From assembly GCA_023678885.1 (NCBI GenBank), contig CM042955.1, forward strand, positions 23,323,835 to 23,387,834: a stretch of 64,000 nt of DNA. The letters run 5' to 3'. Each line of letters begins with the position of its first letter. The stretch's first letter is position 1. Source of the DNA: Pogostemon cablin (lineage: Eukaryota; Streptophyta; Magnoliopsida; Lamiales; Lamiaceae). The notes under the pieces were generated by a model that worked only from the letters and a program-made list of their open reading frames with translations, did not search any database and was not told the origin of the DNA. The position numbers and the translations under genes were made by a program. Positions 32,512 through 45,478 of the stretch are shown here, piece after piece.

Positions 32512-34037
32512 CTACTCATCCAGAGCATCATCATCCTCATAATCATCGTCCTCACTCGTCTCATCCATCCTCCGCTCCACAATCCAGTGTAAATCACTAA
32601 TGTGTCTATCCAAGTAATCAACACGATCACTCAGCTTACCAACCCGCTTATTCATGCCCTTGTACCGATCATCAAGCGTGGCGTAGTTGGCATTCGCGAG
32701 CTCAAGCTGTCTGTTTATCTCCCACTGATTCATGCTGATCATGGCCAGACACTCATTCAATAGACGAAACTGCTCCCGTGTATAATCATCCTGACCAGCC
32801 CACTGCTGCCGTGGCATTGCCGGAATAGGGCGAGGAATCCTCTCGTGCTGCTCTGGGATGTCCAACTCCTGATACTCGTCGTCTTCATACTGCTGTGGTA
32901 GTGGCTGCTGCTGCGGCGGCTGTGGCCGGAACTCTCCCTGCGCCACAATCTGTCGCAGCTCCTTAATCATACCAGTTGCGTACATCTGGTCCACCATCCT
33001 CTAATTTCCTCTCGTCTGAATAGTCACAGACAAGGCGACGTGTCCCAGTGAGCTCATCAACGTGTTCCTCTCCTCCCGAATGGTAGTCAGGTCACTCACG
33101 TCGAAGGGGAACATGAAAGTAAAGGGCTTAGGACCCCTCGTGAAGAACCAATTCCCGTCTTGAAAATGAGCCAACCCTGCCTTTACATAAGTAAACATAA
33201 CCAAATCGAGATCTCTTAGGACAGGTGTGATGCCGGTGAAATCCATGTGATAATGCTCAGCCACGGTCGTAAGCAATCCTCCAATATTCACTTTCTGAAA
33301 CCCGTAGACCCTAAACCGATTCAGCTGATAAATAATTAAAATACGAACCCACATTGAATTGCACCCCATTCAACATGCACCATAGAGCATAGAGCTCTCC
33401 TCTCGACATACAGCTTCCCTCAGAGCGGGCAAACAACGTGTTGCTCAACACTCTATCCATATAACGGAGCACTGGATTCTTGATCATAGAAGCACGAGCG
33501 TCCTGCATCTTAAAGTCTCCATCCTCTCTAAAAATCTCTCGCCAAAACCTGTTGGCATTGAAGAAATCGTTCTCCATCCGAGCAATCTCTGTAGGAGTCT
33601 GAAAAAATACATTGAACTCCTCTGCAGACCATGTCCTCATCACTCCTCCCAATTGGAAGGTACACTCATAAGGAAACCTTATAGGATCCTTCTCAATCTG
33701 GATCAAGCATAGAACTTTAGCCGTCACATGAAAATAAGTCAGCTTCTTCAGCTCCATAAAACGCCGGATCCCAACTTGATCGAACATCCACAATATATCA
33801 TCCCGGATCCTCATAGTGAGCATAGCATCCTCATCTTGGTACCTTGTTCTAGCGATCCTTTCAGACACTTCAGCCCACTTTCCTTAATCTTGTCCCACTC
33901 ATTCATTTGGATATTGAAGTTCGCAGGCAACCTCTCCTTCAATCTCAACTTTTTCGTCACATTATCCTCTCGAGATGGCTTATCTTGCCTCTTCTTTGAT
34001 CGAACTTCTACTTTCTTGCCCTTGTCTTTTCCTTGTC
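32512..34037 (-). pseudogene. Athila ORF2 (envelope-position protein) of element A, exon 2
   Basis: The exon starts after TGTTTTCAG at 34037. Pieces in three frames cover a basic N-terminus (KKVEVRSKKR), the Athila ORF block with GIRRFMELKKLTYFHV, NRFWREI, LRYMDRVLSNTLFARSEG and ELYALWCMLNG, and a coiled-coil tail ending in a run of D and E at 32512. Breaks are frameshifts near 33860 and 33350 and a stop near 33000. The protein sits where retroviruses carry env, but it has no obvious membrane segment, so an envelope role is not supported. It matches the same gene of element B closely. Confidence 0.85.
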
Positions 34038-34287
34038 CTGAAAACAATGCATCAATAACACCAACAAGGAAAACAAACCAAGTAATTGACTAGCATATCA
34101 TCCAACTCTACTCAAGACTTCAAGTTTCAATGCATAATCAACCAAACCAAACTTGTTCCATTCATATCCAATACTCAATCCTCTTGCCTATTCAACATGA
34201 TTCCAACACCAATCAAACATATAAATTAATCAATCATAGCCAACAACAAACATGCTTCATCAATTCAAACAATTCAACATGAACAAT

Positions 34288-35987
34288 TGATAAGTGTGTA
34301 AATTCACACGTTTAGCATCTTGTTTTGTGCTAGTTTTGGAGAGTTTAAAGGTGGAAATAGGTGGAAAACCTATACATATTGTGAATTAGCATGAATCAGG
34401 TGCTAGTGGAGTTGTTTGAGTGGTTTTATTAGCAAAATCGGAGAATAAGTGTCAAGAATTAAAGAGACGGAGTCAAAGCTATGCGAACTGCCAAGGAAAG
34501 AGAGGGGTTCGACCTGTTGGAGGAGGGTTCGGCCTCCCCTGCAGGTCGAACCAGCATTGTGGATCTTACAGAAGATGGTTTGACTTGTAACTTGGGGTTC
34601 GACCTGTTCAGACAGGTCGAACCGTGGTCGAACCAGTTCGCGAGAAGAGAGGTTCGACCACGACATTGGGGTTTGACTTGTCCATTTGGTCGAACCAGAC
34701 GTGGAATTTGTCCAGAGGCGTGGTTCGACCTGTGGTTCGACCAAGGAGGAGTGGTTCGACCTGATCAGTTGGTCGAACCAAGTGCCAAATGCTTCCAGTA
34801 GCGGGGTTCGACTTGTTGTTCGACCTGTGGCCAGTGGTTCGACTTGTTTGCTGAGGTCGAACCATTGCGCGGAAACTTACCTTATCCGGATTTTCGAGGC
34901 CTAAACGCGTAAGATCATTTGAAAAGCCCATTCCAAGCCTTAAGAACGTGATTAAAAGTATAAAAGGAAGCTCATGCAGTCCAGAAGGGCCCTTGAATCG
35001 AGAGTCGCTAGAAGAGACAAGAAGATGTGGTTTGGAGAGAGGAGATGATCCTCCATCATCCGGAGGAACTTTAACAGAAGTTCAGCTGGAGATTCAAGTA
35101 AGATCGGTCCATCTAACCATGATTGTTCCTAGATCAATCATGGGTTAGAACCGGTTTGGTAGTTCTAGGGTTATGAAGGTTTCATGAGTTGATTTGTATT
35201 TCATGTGTATACTCCGTACAACACTACTTATGGTTTATTTTATATAAGACTGCACGTTTTTAATCCATACTCATAGTTGTTTTGTGCATCAATAATCATT
35301 GTGTAGAGTCTGAATGCATGACATGGTTATTGGTTGAGTGTGTTCACTGATGAGCAGGGTTTTATGTTATAATTCTAAGTGAAGGGATTCTGAAGTCTTA
35401 TCAGAACTATCTTATATGACTACTTGTTAATTGAATCTTATTCGGGTTAATAAGTAGGATAAAGAGTATAACTTAATAGTACCTATAAAGGGAGATCAAA
35501 TCGGGTTAGAGTACTAAGTGCACGGGAAATAATTGATTCTGATAGTACATAGAAAGAGAGATAAAGTATACATCTTGCTCCGAGGATACTCACACATATC
35601 AAACGCTTATTTACTTGTGTCTATAGAGTAGATTTGCATAGTCTAGTGATGCGTCCATAAACCACAAGGCAGAGTCGGACATTGACACACGAAAGTATGA
35701 ATTAATGAATGAAACTGGATGGCTTGATGAACTACCTAGTATCTTATTTGATCACAACCACCTATCTCTTGTTTTGTTATTTAATTCACTATTTAAAGTA
35801 GTAGTTATTTCTCAGCTTAAACACACAAACCATTACAATTTCCTACATAGTCATAATTAATTAGAATATAGCTAAAGTGATATTTAACTGTCCCATGGAT
35901 TCGATATTTAACTTGGTCACCTTTGAAACTACGATTGATATCCTTCATACTTGGGGATTAAATTGTGTGTTTAGAAAACGCCCATCA
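34288..35987 (+). mobile_element. Solo Athila-type LTR in the ORF2 intron of element A
   Basis: The 1700-bp LTR starts TGATAAGTGTG, ends CGCCCATCA, and is flanked by ACAAT on both sides (34283-34287 and 35988-35992). It is related to the LTRs of element B and carries the GGTTCGACC array at about 34505-34870 and TATAAAAG at 34959-34966. No internal region remains, as expected after LTR-LTR recombination. It is in opposite orientation to element A. Confidence 0.93.
34505..34870 (+). repeat. Inverted-motif array in the solo LTR (GGTTCGACC type)
   Basis: GGTTCGACC and GGTCGAACC alternate through this stretch, as in element B, upstream of the TATA box. Spacers are also similar. Base variants such as GGTTTGACTT and GGTTCGGCC are present. 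Confidence 0.87.
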
Positions 35988-36262
35988 ACAATCACAATGA
36001 ACTACTTCAAATTCAACAATTCCAATCCATAATCAACATACTCTTCATCACACTCCTTAATCATCTAATAAATTCACATAAAACTCAAGGTTCTAACATC
36101 AATTAAGCAATCAAATCGAACCAATCAAGTATTCATATGAACTTGTTCACCCTATTCAACCATCACCATGAATTCTCAAATAAACAAGTTTAATCAACTT
36201 ACCCATACCAAAATCAATACTTAGAACATCAATCCTAGGGTAATTGAGTTGAGAAAACATAC

Positions 36263-36278
36263 CTTTTGTTCTTCCCAT
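36263..36278 (-). CDS. ORF2 exon 1 of element A (16 nt)
   Basis: On the minus strand ATG GGA AGA ACA AAA G is followed by donor GTATGTTTTC. The exon is 16 nt, as in element B (50131-50146), and phase 1 is kept into exon 2. The intron (34038-36262) is 2225 bp; without the solo LTR and its duplication it is about 520 bp, close to the 508-bp intron of element B. Confidence 0.8.
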
Positions 36279-36529
36279 GGCTAAAATCGAACAATTGAAT
36301 GAACTTCTTCAAATTTGTGCAGATAAACCCTAACTATGACTGAATTCGCTCAAAAACGCGACAAATTGAAGGAATTAAGGGTGGAGTGTAGTGTAATCGG
36401 TGGGAAAATATGTAGGATTGAAGATTGGAGGTAAGGTTTTTCGATTAAGGGTGAATTTGAGTGGAGGTGGTGCGCAAAAGTAATGAATGATTTGAAATCG
36501 GGGTTAAGAACACACTTACCTGGCTCAAT

Positions 36530-36830
36530 TCGACCTCGATTCGACCTGTATAAGAGGTATAATTAACTTTATCGTGGTCGAATTGACCTTCTGGACAACT
36601 TTTACCTTCGATTCAACCTCGATTCGACTTGGTCCCCTGGTCGAATTAGTATGCCTCAGGTCGAATCAACACACTGTAAGATTCAGGTCCTCAATTCGAC
36701 CTTGATTCGACCTGGGCCTCTGGTCAAATCGACATGCCTCAGGCCGAATGGGATCACTGGACGATTTTTGCCCCTCAATTCGACTTGAAAGCTTGGATTC
36801 GACCATGCTCCCTGGTCGAATTGGCTTCCT
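36530..36830 (-). repeat. Inverted-motif array upstream of ORF2 in element A
   Basis: ATTCGACC and GGTCGAAT modules alternate here, with spacers containing the minus-strand motif (T/C)GTCCAG. The array ends about 250 bp upstream of the ORF2 start codon, matching the position of 49552-49910 in element B. Confidence 0.85.
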
Positions 36831-37129
36831 GATGCTCCAAAATTGAGTTTTCTTCATCCCCTACACACTTCAAGCTTAAAAACGAACATTAGGTACCAAA
36901 ATAGAGCATAACTTCATCAAGAATCAATCCAAAAACTTAACATTCATGAGTAACTCCGCAAACAACTCAAAACACGGAACAAAACACTACTAAACATTGG
37001 CAAGTTACAAAAAAATCGACACATAAAAACCGATTAAAGTTTTAAATATGTCGCAAAAAATTAACTCCTCTAACAAACGTCACAAAGAAAAGATTATACT
37101 ATCAGTGCTTATTGAGGTAAGTAAGTACA

Positions 37130-37150
37130 TTACACCCCCCAAACTTAGTA
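37130..37150 (-). other. Internal polypurine-like tract after pol of element A
   Basis: On the minus strand CTAAGTTTGGGGGGTG repeats the AAGTTTGGGGG core of the terminal polypurine tract. Element B has AAGTTTGGGGGGGG at the same place (49231). Confidence 0.65.
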
Positions 37151-37199
37151 GAAACTATAGTCGAAACTAAGTTTGCAAAGGGATGTAATTGCCGATAAG

Positions 37200-37946
37200 T
37201 AATCACGTCAAATATAAAAATTTCTTACTCACACAAAAGAAATAAAGCAATAAAACAGGAGGGAAAGCCCCCAACAGACGCTCTTGTTTAACGTCGGAGA
37301 GCCACAACGGTACGAATCTAGGACAAGGTTCTTCAAAGATGACACAAGCATCATCCAGCGACTTATAATGCTTTAATCGATGCCCATTCGCCGTGATAAT
37401 GTCTCCATCTTTGTCAATAAGCTCAAAACTCCCCCTCTATAGGCTCTATGAATCATGAACGATCTCGTCCATTTTGACTTCAATTTCCCTGCGAAAAACT
37501 TCAAACGGGAGTTAAAAAGTAATACCTCATCACCTTGCTTGAAATCTTTGTATGAGATCTTAGAACCACTTCTTCATCCTTTCCTTGTAAATCTCAGAAT
37601 TCTTGTAAGCACGATTTCTAAACTCATCAAGTTGATTAATGTGAGTCATCCTCAACTCTCTCACATCCCTAAGAGACAAGTTCAAGCTTCGTAAAGCCCA
37701 AAAAGCTTTGTGTTGGATCTCCAAAGGTAAGTGGCACGGCTTCACATAGACAATTTGGTACGATGACATATCTAACACCATCTTATAAGCAGTACAGAAC
37801 CCCCATAACACATCATCGAGCTTCATAGCCCAATCTTTCCTATTGGTTCCTACCACCTTCTCCAAGATTTTCTTCACTTGACGGTTAGAGACCTCCGTTT
37901 GCCCATTCGCTTGAGGATGATAGGGTGTAGTAACCCTATGTTTGAC
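37200..37946 (-). pseudogene. Element A integrase, C-terminal part
   Basis: On the minus strand this piece begins at the VTTPYHPQANGQTEVSNRQ block, which carries the catalytic glutamate of the DDE core, and runs through the C-terminal domain. The frame changes near 37560. The other part of the core with both aspartates is at 57505-57800; the copia insertion lies between them. Confidence 0.8.
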
Positions 37947-37951
37947 ACTAT

Positions 37952-39319
37952 TATTGGCGTTCGATCGTTTGGTTAACGTGAACTTTTAGGATTCCATGCG
38001 TTTCTATCATAGCGGAAGCAATAAATCATAGAAACGATTACCATTCACCAGGGTATGTTGAAGACGAAGGATTCTCGCTAGCAGCCTGTGCAGTCCCACG
38101 AGAATGGCCATAACTTCCTCGTCTGATGTCGAAATTAAGTGATCTTTGCGCTCAAACTACTCTCTCTTTGACGGCTTTCCTTCAGTATATTGATCATCAA
38201 ATTTGGAGCACTATAAGATTTTATATAAATTTCACAAAATGGCGGACAGCAGCATCAAACTACCTTCTGATCTTCTGCTCTATGTCCCAAGTCCGATCTC
38301 GACGTCGTGTGGGCGACGATCTACGAGACCTCCTCAATCTGCTCTCAACCCTCATCACACGTGAATAATAAATTAGATTAGAGTTCCAGATAAGCTGAGG
38401 TGACTTATATACATGGGCTACAGCAGGGACCAGGAGGAGAAATTGGGTTGGGCCTCTATTGGGCTTAAGTATCCAAGCTTAGCCCAAAGCTTATACTTAA
38501 GTCCAATAATAATAATATATTCCACTAAAATATTATTATTGAACTACCGTACCAATCCCAAAATTACGCTTTGGGCTCCTTCTTATTATGAGTCCATTAG
38601 TCTCCCCATGTTTAAGATATGCAATGTCCATTAATTAATTAAGTTACTGACAACCCAATTAATTAATATCTCATCCAAGAGTAGTACCACTCAACCTTAT
38701 TATCATGTCGGAATAAATTCCATCTGCAGGGTTTACATGATAATCCTTATGAGCTCCTCAAGGGGACATCATCAACCTATGATGGACACGGATTCCTTCT
38801 ACAATCAACAACATACCATAGAGACAACACTACTTCCCAACTCACCGAGTTTGTTGATTTAATACATTTAAATTTCACCCATTGATGAATCAAAGAGATA
38901 CATACTGCCCTACGTGTCGAGGTTATTGTATAGGGATTAAGAGCACGACTTCCATAATAACTGAGATCGAGTTCTTCTATAATTCAGTACAAGTCAAACG
39001 ATCTCAAGAGGTCCTGCTCAATACACACAAGGTGCACTAATGTGATTCTATAGCCAAGACAAGCTAATACCAAACCACACTACAACCATACCGATAGAGA
39101 GTCCCTGTCTATCTCGGTTGCGAGCATCTGTTTATACTTTATAAGAAAACCGATAATATGATCTTCTGCGTGTTGTCGCACAACATATTATCTACAATAT
39201 AAAGTAAGTGGACTATTGCATCACAAGACGCAATCATTTGATCATATGATTCTTATTTCAAATTAATTGTTATAACATTGTTCATACAAAAAGCTAGACT
39301 TTTAGTATACAATCCAACA
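37952..39319 (-). repeat. 3' LTR of the copia element
   Basis: This 1368-bp LTR matches 56139-57504. On the minus strand the purine-rich AAGTGGGAGA lies just upstream, next to the TGTTGG start, as expected for a polypurine tract. Confidence 0.9.
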
Positions 39320-39329
39320 ATCTCCCACT

Positions 39330-42300
39330 TATAGACTATGCTGTCATGTCTTCTGCCATACATCTGATTTCCACTCCCATTACACGACCATCAAAAACTC
39401 CCGCCTTAAGGTCCTTATAAATGGATTTACTAGGTTATCATCTGATGCAATCTAGGCAACAACAATCTTCCCCTCATTATACGATTTCTCATAACAGGTG
39501 TACTCGCGCTCCATGTGTTTAATTGCCTTATGGGCTCGTGATTCCTACAAGTTTACAACTGCACCAATATCATCAAAATAAATTGTGATAACCTTGGGCA
39601 AACTTAGAAAACGCTTCAAAGTCTATCATGAAATTTCTAGAGTCATATAGATACTTTGGCTGCCTCATAGGCTCCAATTTATCATCTTTCCATGATGGAG
39701 TCCGGAGTCTGAAATATATTTCTTTATAACACTCCTCCACATTATGACTTTACTTTCTAAAATTAAACACATAACCTTGAGGTGGATTTACTGCCGTCCA
39801 CTTTGATTTGAAAAATCCAAATCTACGTAATCCACACGAAGCAGTGAATCTGCCCGGTAAGCCTACACATTATTTCCAGTCCTTCTCAGGCACTTCAAAT
39901 ATGTATTACCACAGTTCATTATTCTTGTTCCGGGTTACGTTGATACCCACTGTTCATGCATTTAGCAAAACAGATATCCATTCTCGTGCATAGCATCTCT
40001 CAGATTAAGCTTCCTTATTCGCCAATGCATAAGGAACCACTTTCATCTACTTTATTTTCTTTTGTGTCTCAAGACACATTTCCTCAGATAAAGTTATATG
40101 CTAAAACAAGTAAGGATCATATCATTTTATGAAGCTTGAGATAAGCATAGCATCCTTTCTTATGATCCGTATCACCGTGATCAAAAGGATATATTTTGCT
40201 CCTCTTAAGTCCTTCATTACATACTGCTTTATCAACCATACCCATACGCTCGACAATACTCTTGCATTGTTTCCAATGAGCAAGATACTATCTACGTATA
40301 GCACAAGAATTACCACCACGTTTCCATCACTCTTTACAATACACAGGACCTATCCGAGCATTGATTAAATCCATATCACTGGATTTCCTCATCAAAACGG
40401 ATGCTTCATGATCCTAAAGCTTGCTTTAGTACATCAATAGACACTTTTAAGCTTACTATCAAAATGCTCTTAGCCCTTTTCAATGAATTTCTCCTGTTGT
40501 TCCACATAGATGTTTTCCTCAAGACTTCTAATCAGGAAAGATGTCTTGACATCTATTTGCTATTCCTCACAGTTTATATGAGTAGCAACATATAAAAGAA
40601 TTCGGATCAATATAGGCACAGCTACCGGCGAACAAGTTTTTTCATAATTGAACCCTTTCTTTTGGAGTATACCTTTTCGCAACAAGCTTGCTTCCAAGGT
40701 TTTCACCTTATGCTATGATCCTCTTTTATTCTTGTATACCCGCTTCTAATGGCTTTTACGCCATTTAGCGGCTCTACTAGCACCCAGATTTAATTCAGAA
40801 TCCTTCGATTTTAATTTAACATTCATTGCAATTAGCTAAGATTCTGCATTTCTATCTTGTAGTGCTTCGTCGTATCCATGGGTCCATTTCATGTTTACTA
40901 GGGACCAAGTCTCACGACTCTCCCAAAACATATATCTTACGGGTTGTTAAACAACCCTCCCACTACGACAAGGCACTACATGTAATTGTATATCAGATGT
41001 GACAAGCGATGCAGTTTACCTTGTGGTATATCCTCTTGTACCCTTGTTACTAATACTTAATGTTTTCCTCTCATATCCTTTAGAACAACTTATACATGGG
41101 TTTGTGATTTATTACATAGTCATTTTCCAAAAATTTAGTGTTTATGTTAACAATCACCCTTCGATCTTTCGGACTAAATATATCACCCTCCATTTTTCTA
41201 GGATGTCCCACAAATAGACAAACGTTTTACAAATTACTGTTTCTAGGGCATATCCATAAAATGATTTTAATAATTTCAAATAATTCATCATCTATCTAAC
41301 CATTATCATAAGAGTTCTATACCTTCTATCCGCCACACCATTCGGCTGTAGTATGCCTGGTGTTGACAACTTTAGATTTAATCTCAACCTCTGATTAATA
41401 GATCCTAATTATCCTAAGAGGTACTCGTAATCACGATTAAATCGTCATTACTTGATATATTTTCCATGATGCTTCACTGTACCAGCCTTGCAATTCTTGA
41501 ATAAATCAAAGAACTTAGACATGCAGTGCATCAAATAAATATATCGGTATCTAGAATAATCTTTGATTATTCATAACCACCTCTCGCCTGGATAATATTA
41601 GGTCTGCTTGAATCAGAATGAACCAATTCCAACATATATATCTTTGGCTCTACACCCCTTTGCCTTGAAAAGGTAATTAATCATTTTTACTTCCAAGTAA
41701 GACTCGCAAGTCCGATAGTTTCCACTTCAGATAAACCTTACGGTCCATCTGTTATCAACTTTTGAACCCTACTCAACTAAAATGATCTAGTCATAGACGC
41801 CAAATGTATGTTTAGTTCATCTTCGAAGGTTCCTTTCTCTTACTAAGATTAGAAGATGCATTATTAATTACTATTTGTTGCATCTGTAGAATATACATGA
41901 TTTAAGAGTATACAAATTGTTCACCAACGTACCATAACAGATTACAACTCTATCCTTCATTATAATGACCATGTCATTTAAATGAAATGGAGTATCCATC
42001 TATTAATACATAGAAACCGAAAAAATCAAATTCTTTCTATGAAAATGTACGTAAAGACAATTCCTCATAATCAAACGTCTACACATATCATTAGATAAAT
42101 AAACAACTCCCACTGCAATAGCCACCACTCTTGTAGTTTTACCCATGTCTATAATAATCTTATCCTCACTTAGTATTAAACATTTAGTGATCCTGGTATC
42201 TACACACAACATGTTCATAGATGCCATCACAAATTAAGCTTTAATAACTAATAAATGAGATACTAATCCTTGTTCACATCTTGATGAAAATGGATTTCCA

Positions 42301-42900
42301 TTGCCACATGTTTTGTCAGAAGTTCCCCATCATATACAACCTCTCATATTTTAGGTAGAACTTGCTCAAAACATCTAGGTAAATTATGAAGTATAAGTTG
42401 ATCTAGGTTTCCCCTTCAATTTCTACTCCAAGTATTCCAATTCATTCATCAACTTAACCATGACCTCCCGCCTTTTTTAACTTACTCAAGTATCCGAAGA
42501 GTTACATGAGACCATCATATTTCTATGAACCTTTCATCTCTTCACTAGAGACTTTAATAGGCATCATGGGACACCCTTAGTGAGAACACATTTATATTTT
42601 CCTAAGCAGTAAAATTCGAAACCAAGATTCTTTTCTAATCATCTAATTTGGACAAGTAAATATGTTTCTTTTAGTAAGCAATAAGCAAGATAAAACCATT
42701 TGAAAGTTCAGAGAATCATAAATAAATATACTGATCAAATCTTCGAATTTTATCCTTTTATATTGATTCACTCAAAACAATATAAAAATAAAATTCACCG
42801 ACATCTCAAGCACCGTGAGTTTGCAAGCCATGTTAGTGTAGACGTTTACAAACCCGAACATTTACAAGAGAAGGTTTTACCCATTAATTTCATTTGTCAA
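39330..42900 (-). pseudogene. Decayed copia pol (integrase to RNase H)
   Basis: No long frame survives. On the minus strand 40122-40319 reads YVDSILLIGN, a copia RT motif with the second aspartate of YVDD changed to serine, followed by KDLRGAKYIL. Near 41330-41370 the minus strand encodes PGILQPNGVADR, a decayed form of the copia integrase motif PGTPQQNGVAER. The order integrase before RT fits copia. Many stops and frameshifts prevent a model. Confidence 0.75.
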
Positions 42901-43560
42901 CCTAACTTTATGACAAAATAATTAATAGACGGTTCCTCTTTAGCCATTATTTGATCCCAAGTCCATTGCGCGAGCTTATGTGCCTTACAGTTGGAGAAGT
43001 ACACACGCGCTCGGGTAACTTACTACAATCATCAATTATATGTTTGTACTAGTGAACCACACATAAACTCATCCGTTAGGGAGGAAGGCATGTTGCCAAC
43101 ACGCAAGTTCATGTGCCACATTACAAATAATAATTATTTAATGAAGTCTATACCAGTGATCCGTGAATAAACTCATTTGTTAGGGAGGAAGGCCTATAGC
43201 CAACGACCTATTGCCAACACGCAAGTTTACTCACATCACTTACAAACCAATAATGGAGGCCGCGGGAATTTTTACCAATCCCCTCTCCCACATAGTTATT
43301 TAAAACTGAGGATTTTTATATACATATAATATTCAGAATAATATACGCAACCTAGCATGCTCCTATTACGACACATAAGGCAGTAAATCACATAAAGCAT
43401 GCATACATATATAACAATAATCAATTAATAAATCAATTATAACAGTTATATAACAGTGAATTCAATTGTTCGCCACTAATCACGAATGCGGACAACTGCG
43501 ATGGAGATCAACCTCCCCACAACCTACTCCACCACTCTGGTACCCTGCTCGATCATATTA
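42901..43560 (-). other. Copia internal region, 5' part, no ORF
   Basis: This stretch contains a roughly 110-bp imperfect duplication around 43040-43240 (CATAAACTCATCCGTTAGGGAGG and a similar unit about 110 bp later). No recognisable gag survives. Confidence 0.5.
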
Positions 43561-43707
43561 TGAAGACTCACATGGAACCTGATGCAGACCAGTCGAACTT
43601 GATGCAAACCCGCTCGAACCTGGTGCAGAGTCGATCGAACCTGATGCAGACCAATCGAACCTGATGTGAATCCGCTCGAACCTAGTGCAGCATCGATCGA
43701 ACTTGAT
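43561..43707 (-). repeat. CAGGTTCGA tandem array in the copia element, left part
   Basis: On the minus strand repeated CAGGTTCGA(T/G) motifs alternate with GATGCTGCAC- and GTCTGCATC-type spacers; the higher-order unit is about 70 bp. The array continues at 54955-55165, so element B inserted into it. Confidence 0.85.
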
Positions 43708-43925
43708 TGATGAGTGTGTAAATTCACAAGTTTAGCATCATGCTTTGTGCTAGTTTTAGAGAGTTTGAAGGTGGAAATAGGTGGAAAACCTATACATATT
43801 GTGAATTAGCATGAATCAGGTGTTAGTGGAGCTCTTTGAGTGGTTTGAATAGCGAAATCGAAGTGGAAGTGCCAAGAATCGAAGAGACGGAGTCGAAGCC
43901 ATACGAACCACCCAAGAAACAAGTG

Positions 43926-44290
43926 GGTTCGACCTGTTGGATGAGGGTTCGACCTCTCCAGCAGGTCGAACCAGCATTGCGGAGCTTACAGAAGAGGGTT
44001 CGACCACGACTCAAGGGGTTCGACCTGTCCATCAGGTCGAACCTAGGTCGAACCAGTTCCTGAAAAAGAAGATTCGACCACGACGTGTGAGTTCGACCTG
44101 CCAGTTGGTCGAATCGGGAGCGGAAATTGTCCAGTGGTATGGTTCGACCTGCGGTTTGACCAAAGAAGGAGTGGTTCGACCTGTGTAAGAGGTCGAACCA
44201 AGTGCAGAAATTGTCCAGTAGCATGGTTCGACCTGTGGTTCGACCTGCGGCTTGTGGTTCGACCTATGTGCTGAAGTCGAATCGTCACGC
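43926..44290 (+). repeat. Inverted-motif array in U3 of element B (GGTTCGACC type)
   Basis: About 18 sites in 365 bp are GGTTCGACC or its complement GGTCGAACC, arranged as two direct then one or two inverted copies. Modules start near 43926, 43997, 44070, 44141 and 44225, so the unit is 71-84 bp here. Spacers carry TTGTCCAGT. The array lies about 90 bp upstream of the TATA box. The same array is at about 53502-53865. Confidence 0.92.
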
Positions 44291-44377
44291 GAAAACTTAC
44301 CTTATTTGGATTTTCGAGGCCGAAACGCGTGAGATCACTTGAAAAGCCCATTCCAAGCCCTGAGACGTGATTACAAG

Positions 44378-44386
44378 TATAAAAAG
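44378..44386 (+). promoter_or_regulatory. TATA box of the element B LTR
   Basis: TATAAAAAG is followed by AGGCTCATGCAG, a context shared by the LTRs of element A and the solo LTR. Confidence 0.72.
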
Positions 44387-45374
44387 AGGCTCATGCAGTT
44401 CAAGAAGGGAGCTTTTTGATCGAGAATCATACAAGAAACAAGAGGAGTGATCGTCCACCATCCGGAGGGCTGTGACAGAGTTCAGCTGGAGGTTCAAGTA
44501 AGATTGGTTCTTCTAACCATGATTGTTCTTAGACCAATCATGGGCTAGAGCCACTTCGGTAGTTCTAGGGTTATGAAGGTTTCATGAGTTGATTTATCTT
44601 TCGTGTGTATACTCCGTACAACACTACTTGTGGTTTGTTTTATATAAGATTATGTTATTTTAATCCATACTCATAGTTGTTTTGTGCATCAATAATCGTT
44701 GTGTAGAGTCTGAATACATAACATGGTTATTGGTTGAGTGCGTTCACTAAGGAGCAGGGTTTATCGTTATAATTCTAAGTGAAGGGATTCCGAAGTCTTA
44801 TTGGAACTGTCTTATATGAATACTTGTTAATTGAATCATATTCGGGTTAATAAGTAGGATAAAGAGTATAACTTTATAGTACCTAAAAAGGGAGATCAAA
44901 TCGGGTTAAAGTACTAAGTGCACGGGAAATAATTGATTATGATAGTACCTAGAAAGGAGGGTAAAGTATACATCTTGCTCCGAGGATATTCACACGTGAT
45001 ACACGCATGTTTACTTGTGTCTACAGAGTAGATATGCATGGCTTAGTGATGCGTCCATACTCCACAAGGCAGAGTCGGACATTGACACACGAAAGTATGA
45101 ATTAATAAGTGAAACTGGATGACCTGACGAACTACCTATCATCTTACTTGATCACAACCTACTTTTTTGTCTTTCGTTATTTCGATTAATAGTTCCTACT
45201 CAATCTCAATACAATTATATTACCATATAGTCTTAGTTTACTAGAGTATAATTAAATTGATATTTAACCGTCCCTTGGGTTCGATAATAACTTGGTCACC
45301 TTCGAAACTACGATTGATATCCTTCACACTTGGGGATTATTAAATTGTGTGTTGAGAATACGCAGACAAGTCAA

Positions 45375-45395
45375 TGGCGCCATTGCCGGGGACGG
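45375..45395 (+). other. Primer-binding site of element B
   Basis: TGGCGCCATTGCCGGGGAC begins one base after the LTR and is complementary to the 3' end of plant tRNA-Asp except for one base. tRNA-Asp-type priming is typical of Athila elements. Confidence 0.82.
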
Positions 45396-45478
45396 CTTAA
45401 AATATCTTTTTGTTATTTCTAGTTTATTAGGATTATCTTTCTTGTTTTACTATTTTCTCTTTGATTCTTTCCAGGTGT

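Larger units (their letters stand above)
43708..45373 (+). repeat. 5' LTR of element B
   Basis: It starts TGATGAGTGTG and ends GACAAGTCA. TATAAAAAG is at 44378-44386, so transcript start is expected near 44410. The motif array at 43926-44290 lies in U3. The copy at 53284-54949 has the same length. Confidence 0.93.

Noticed and set aside
43926..44290. tRNA genes, because of repeated GGTTCGA
   Set aside because: No A box, acceptor stem or anticodon arm around any copy; only the T-arm-like core is present.
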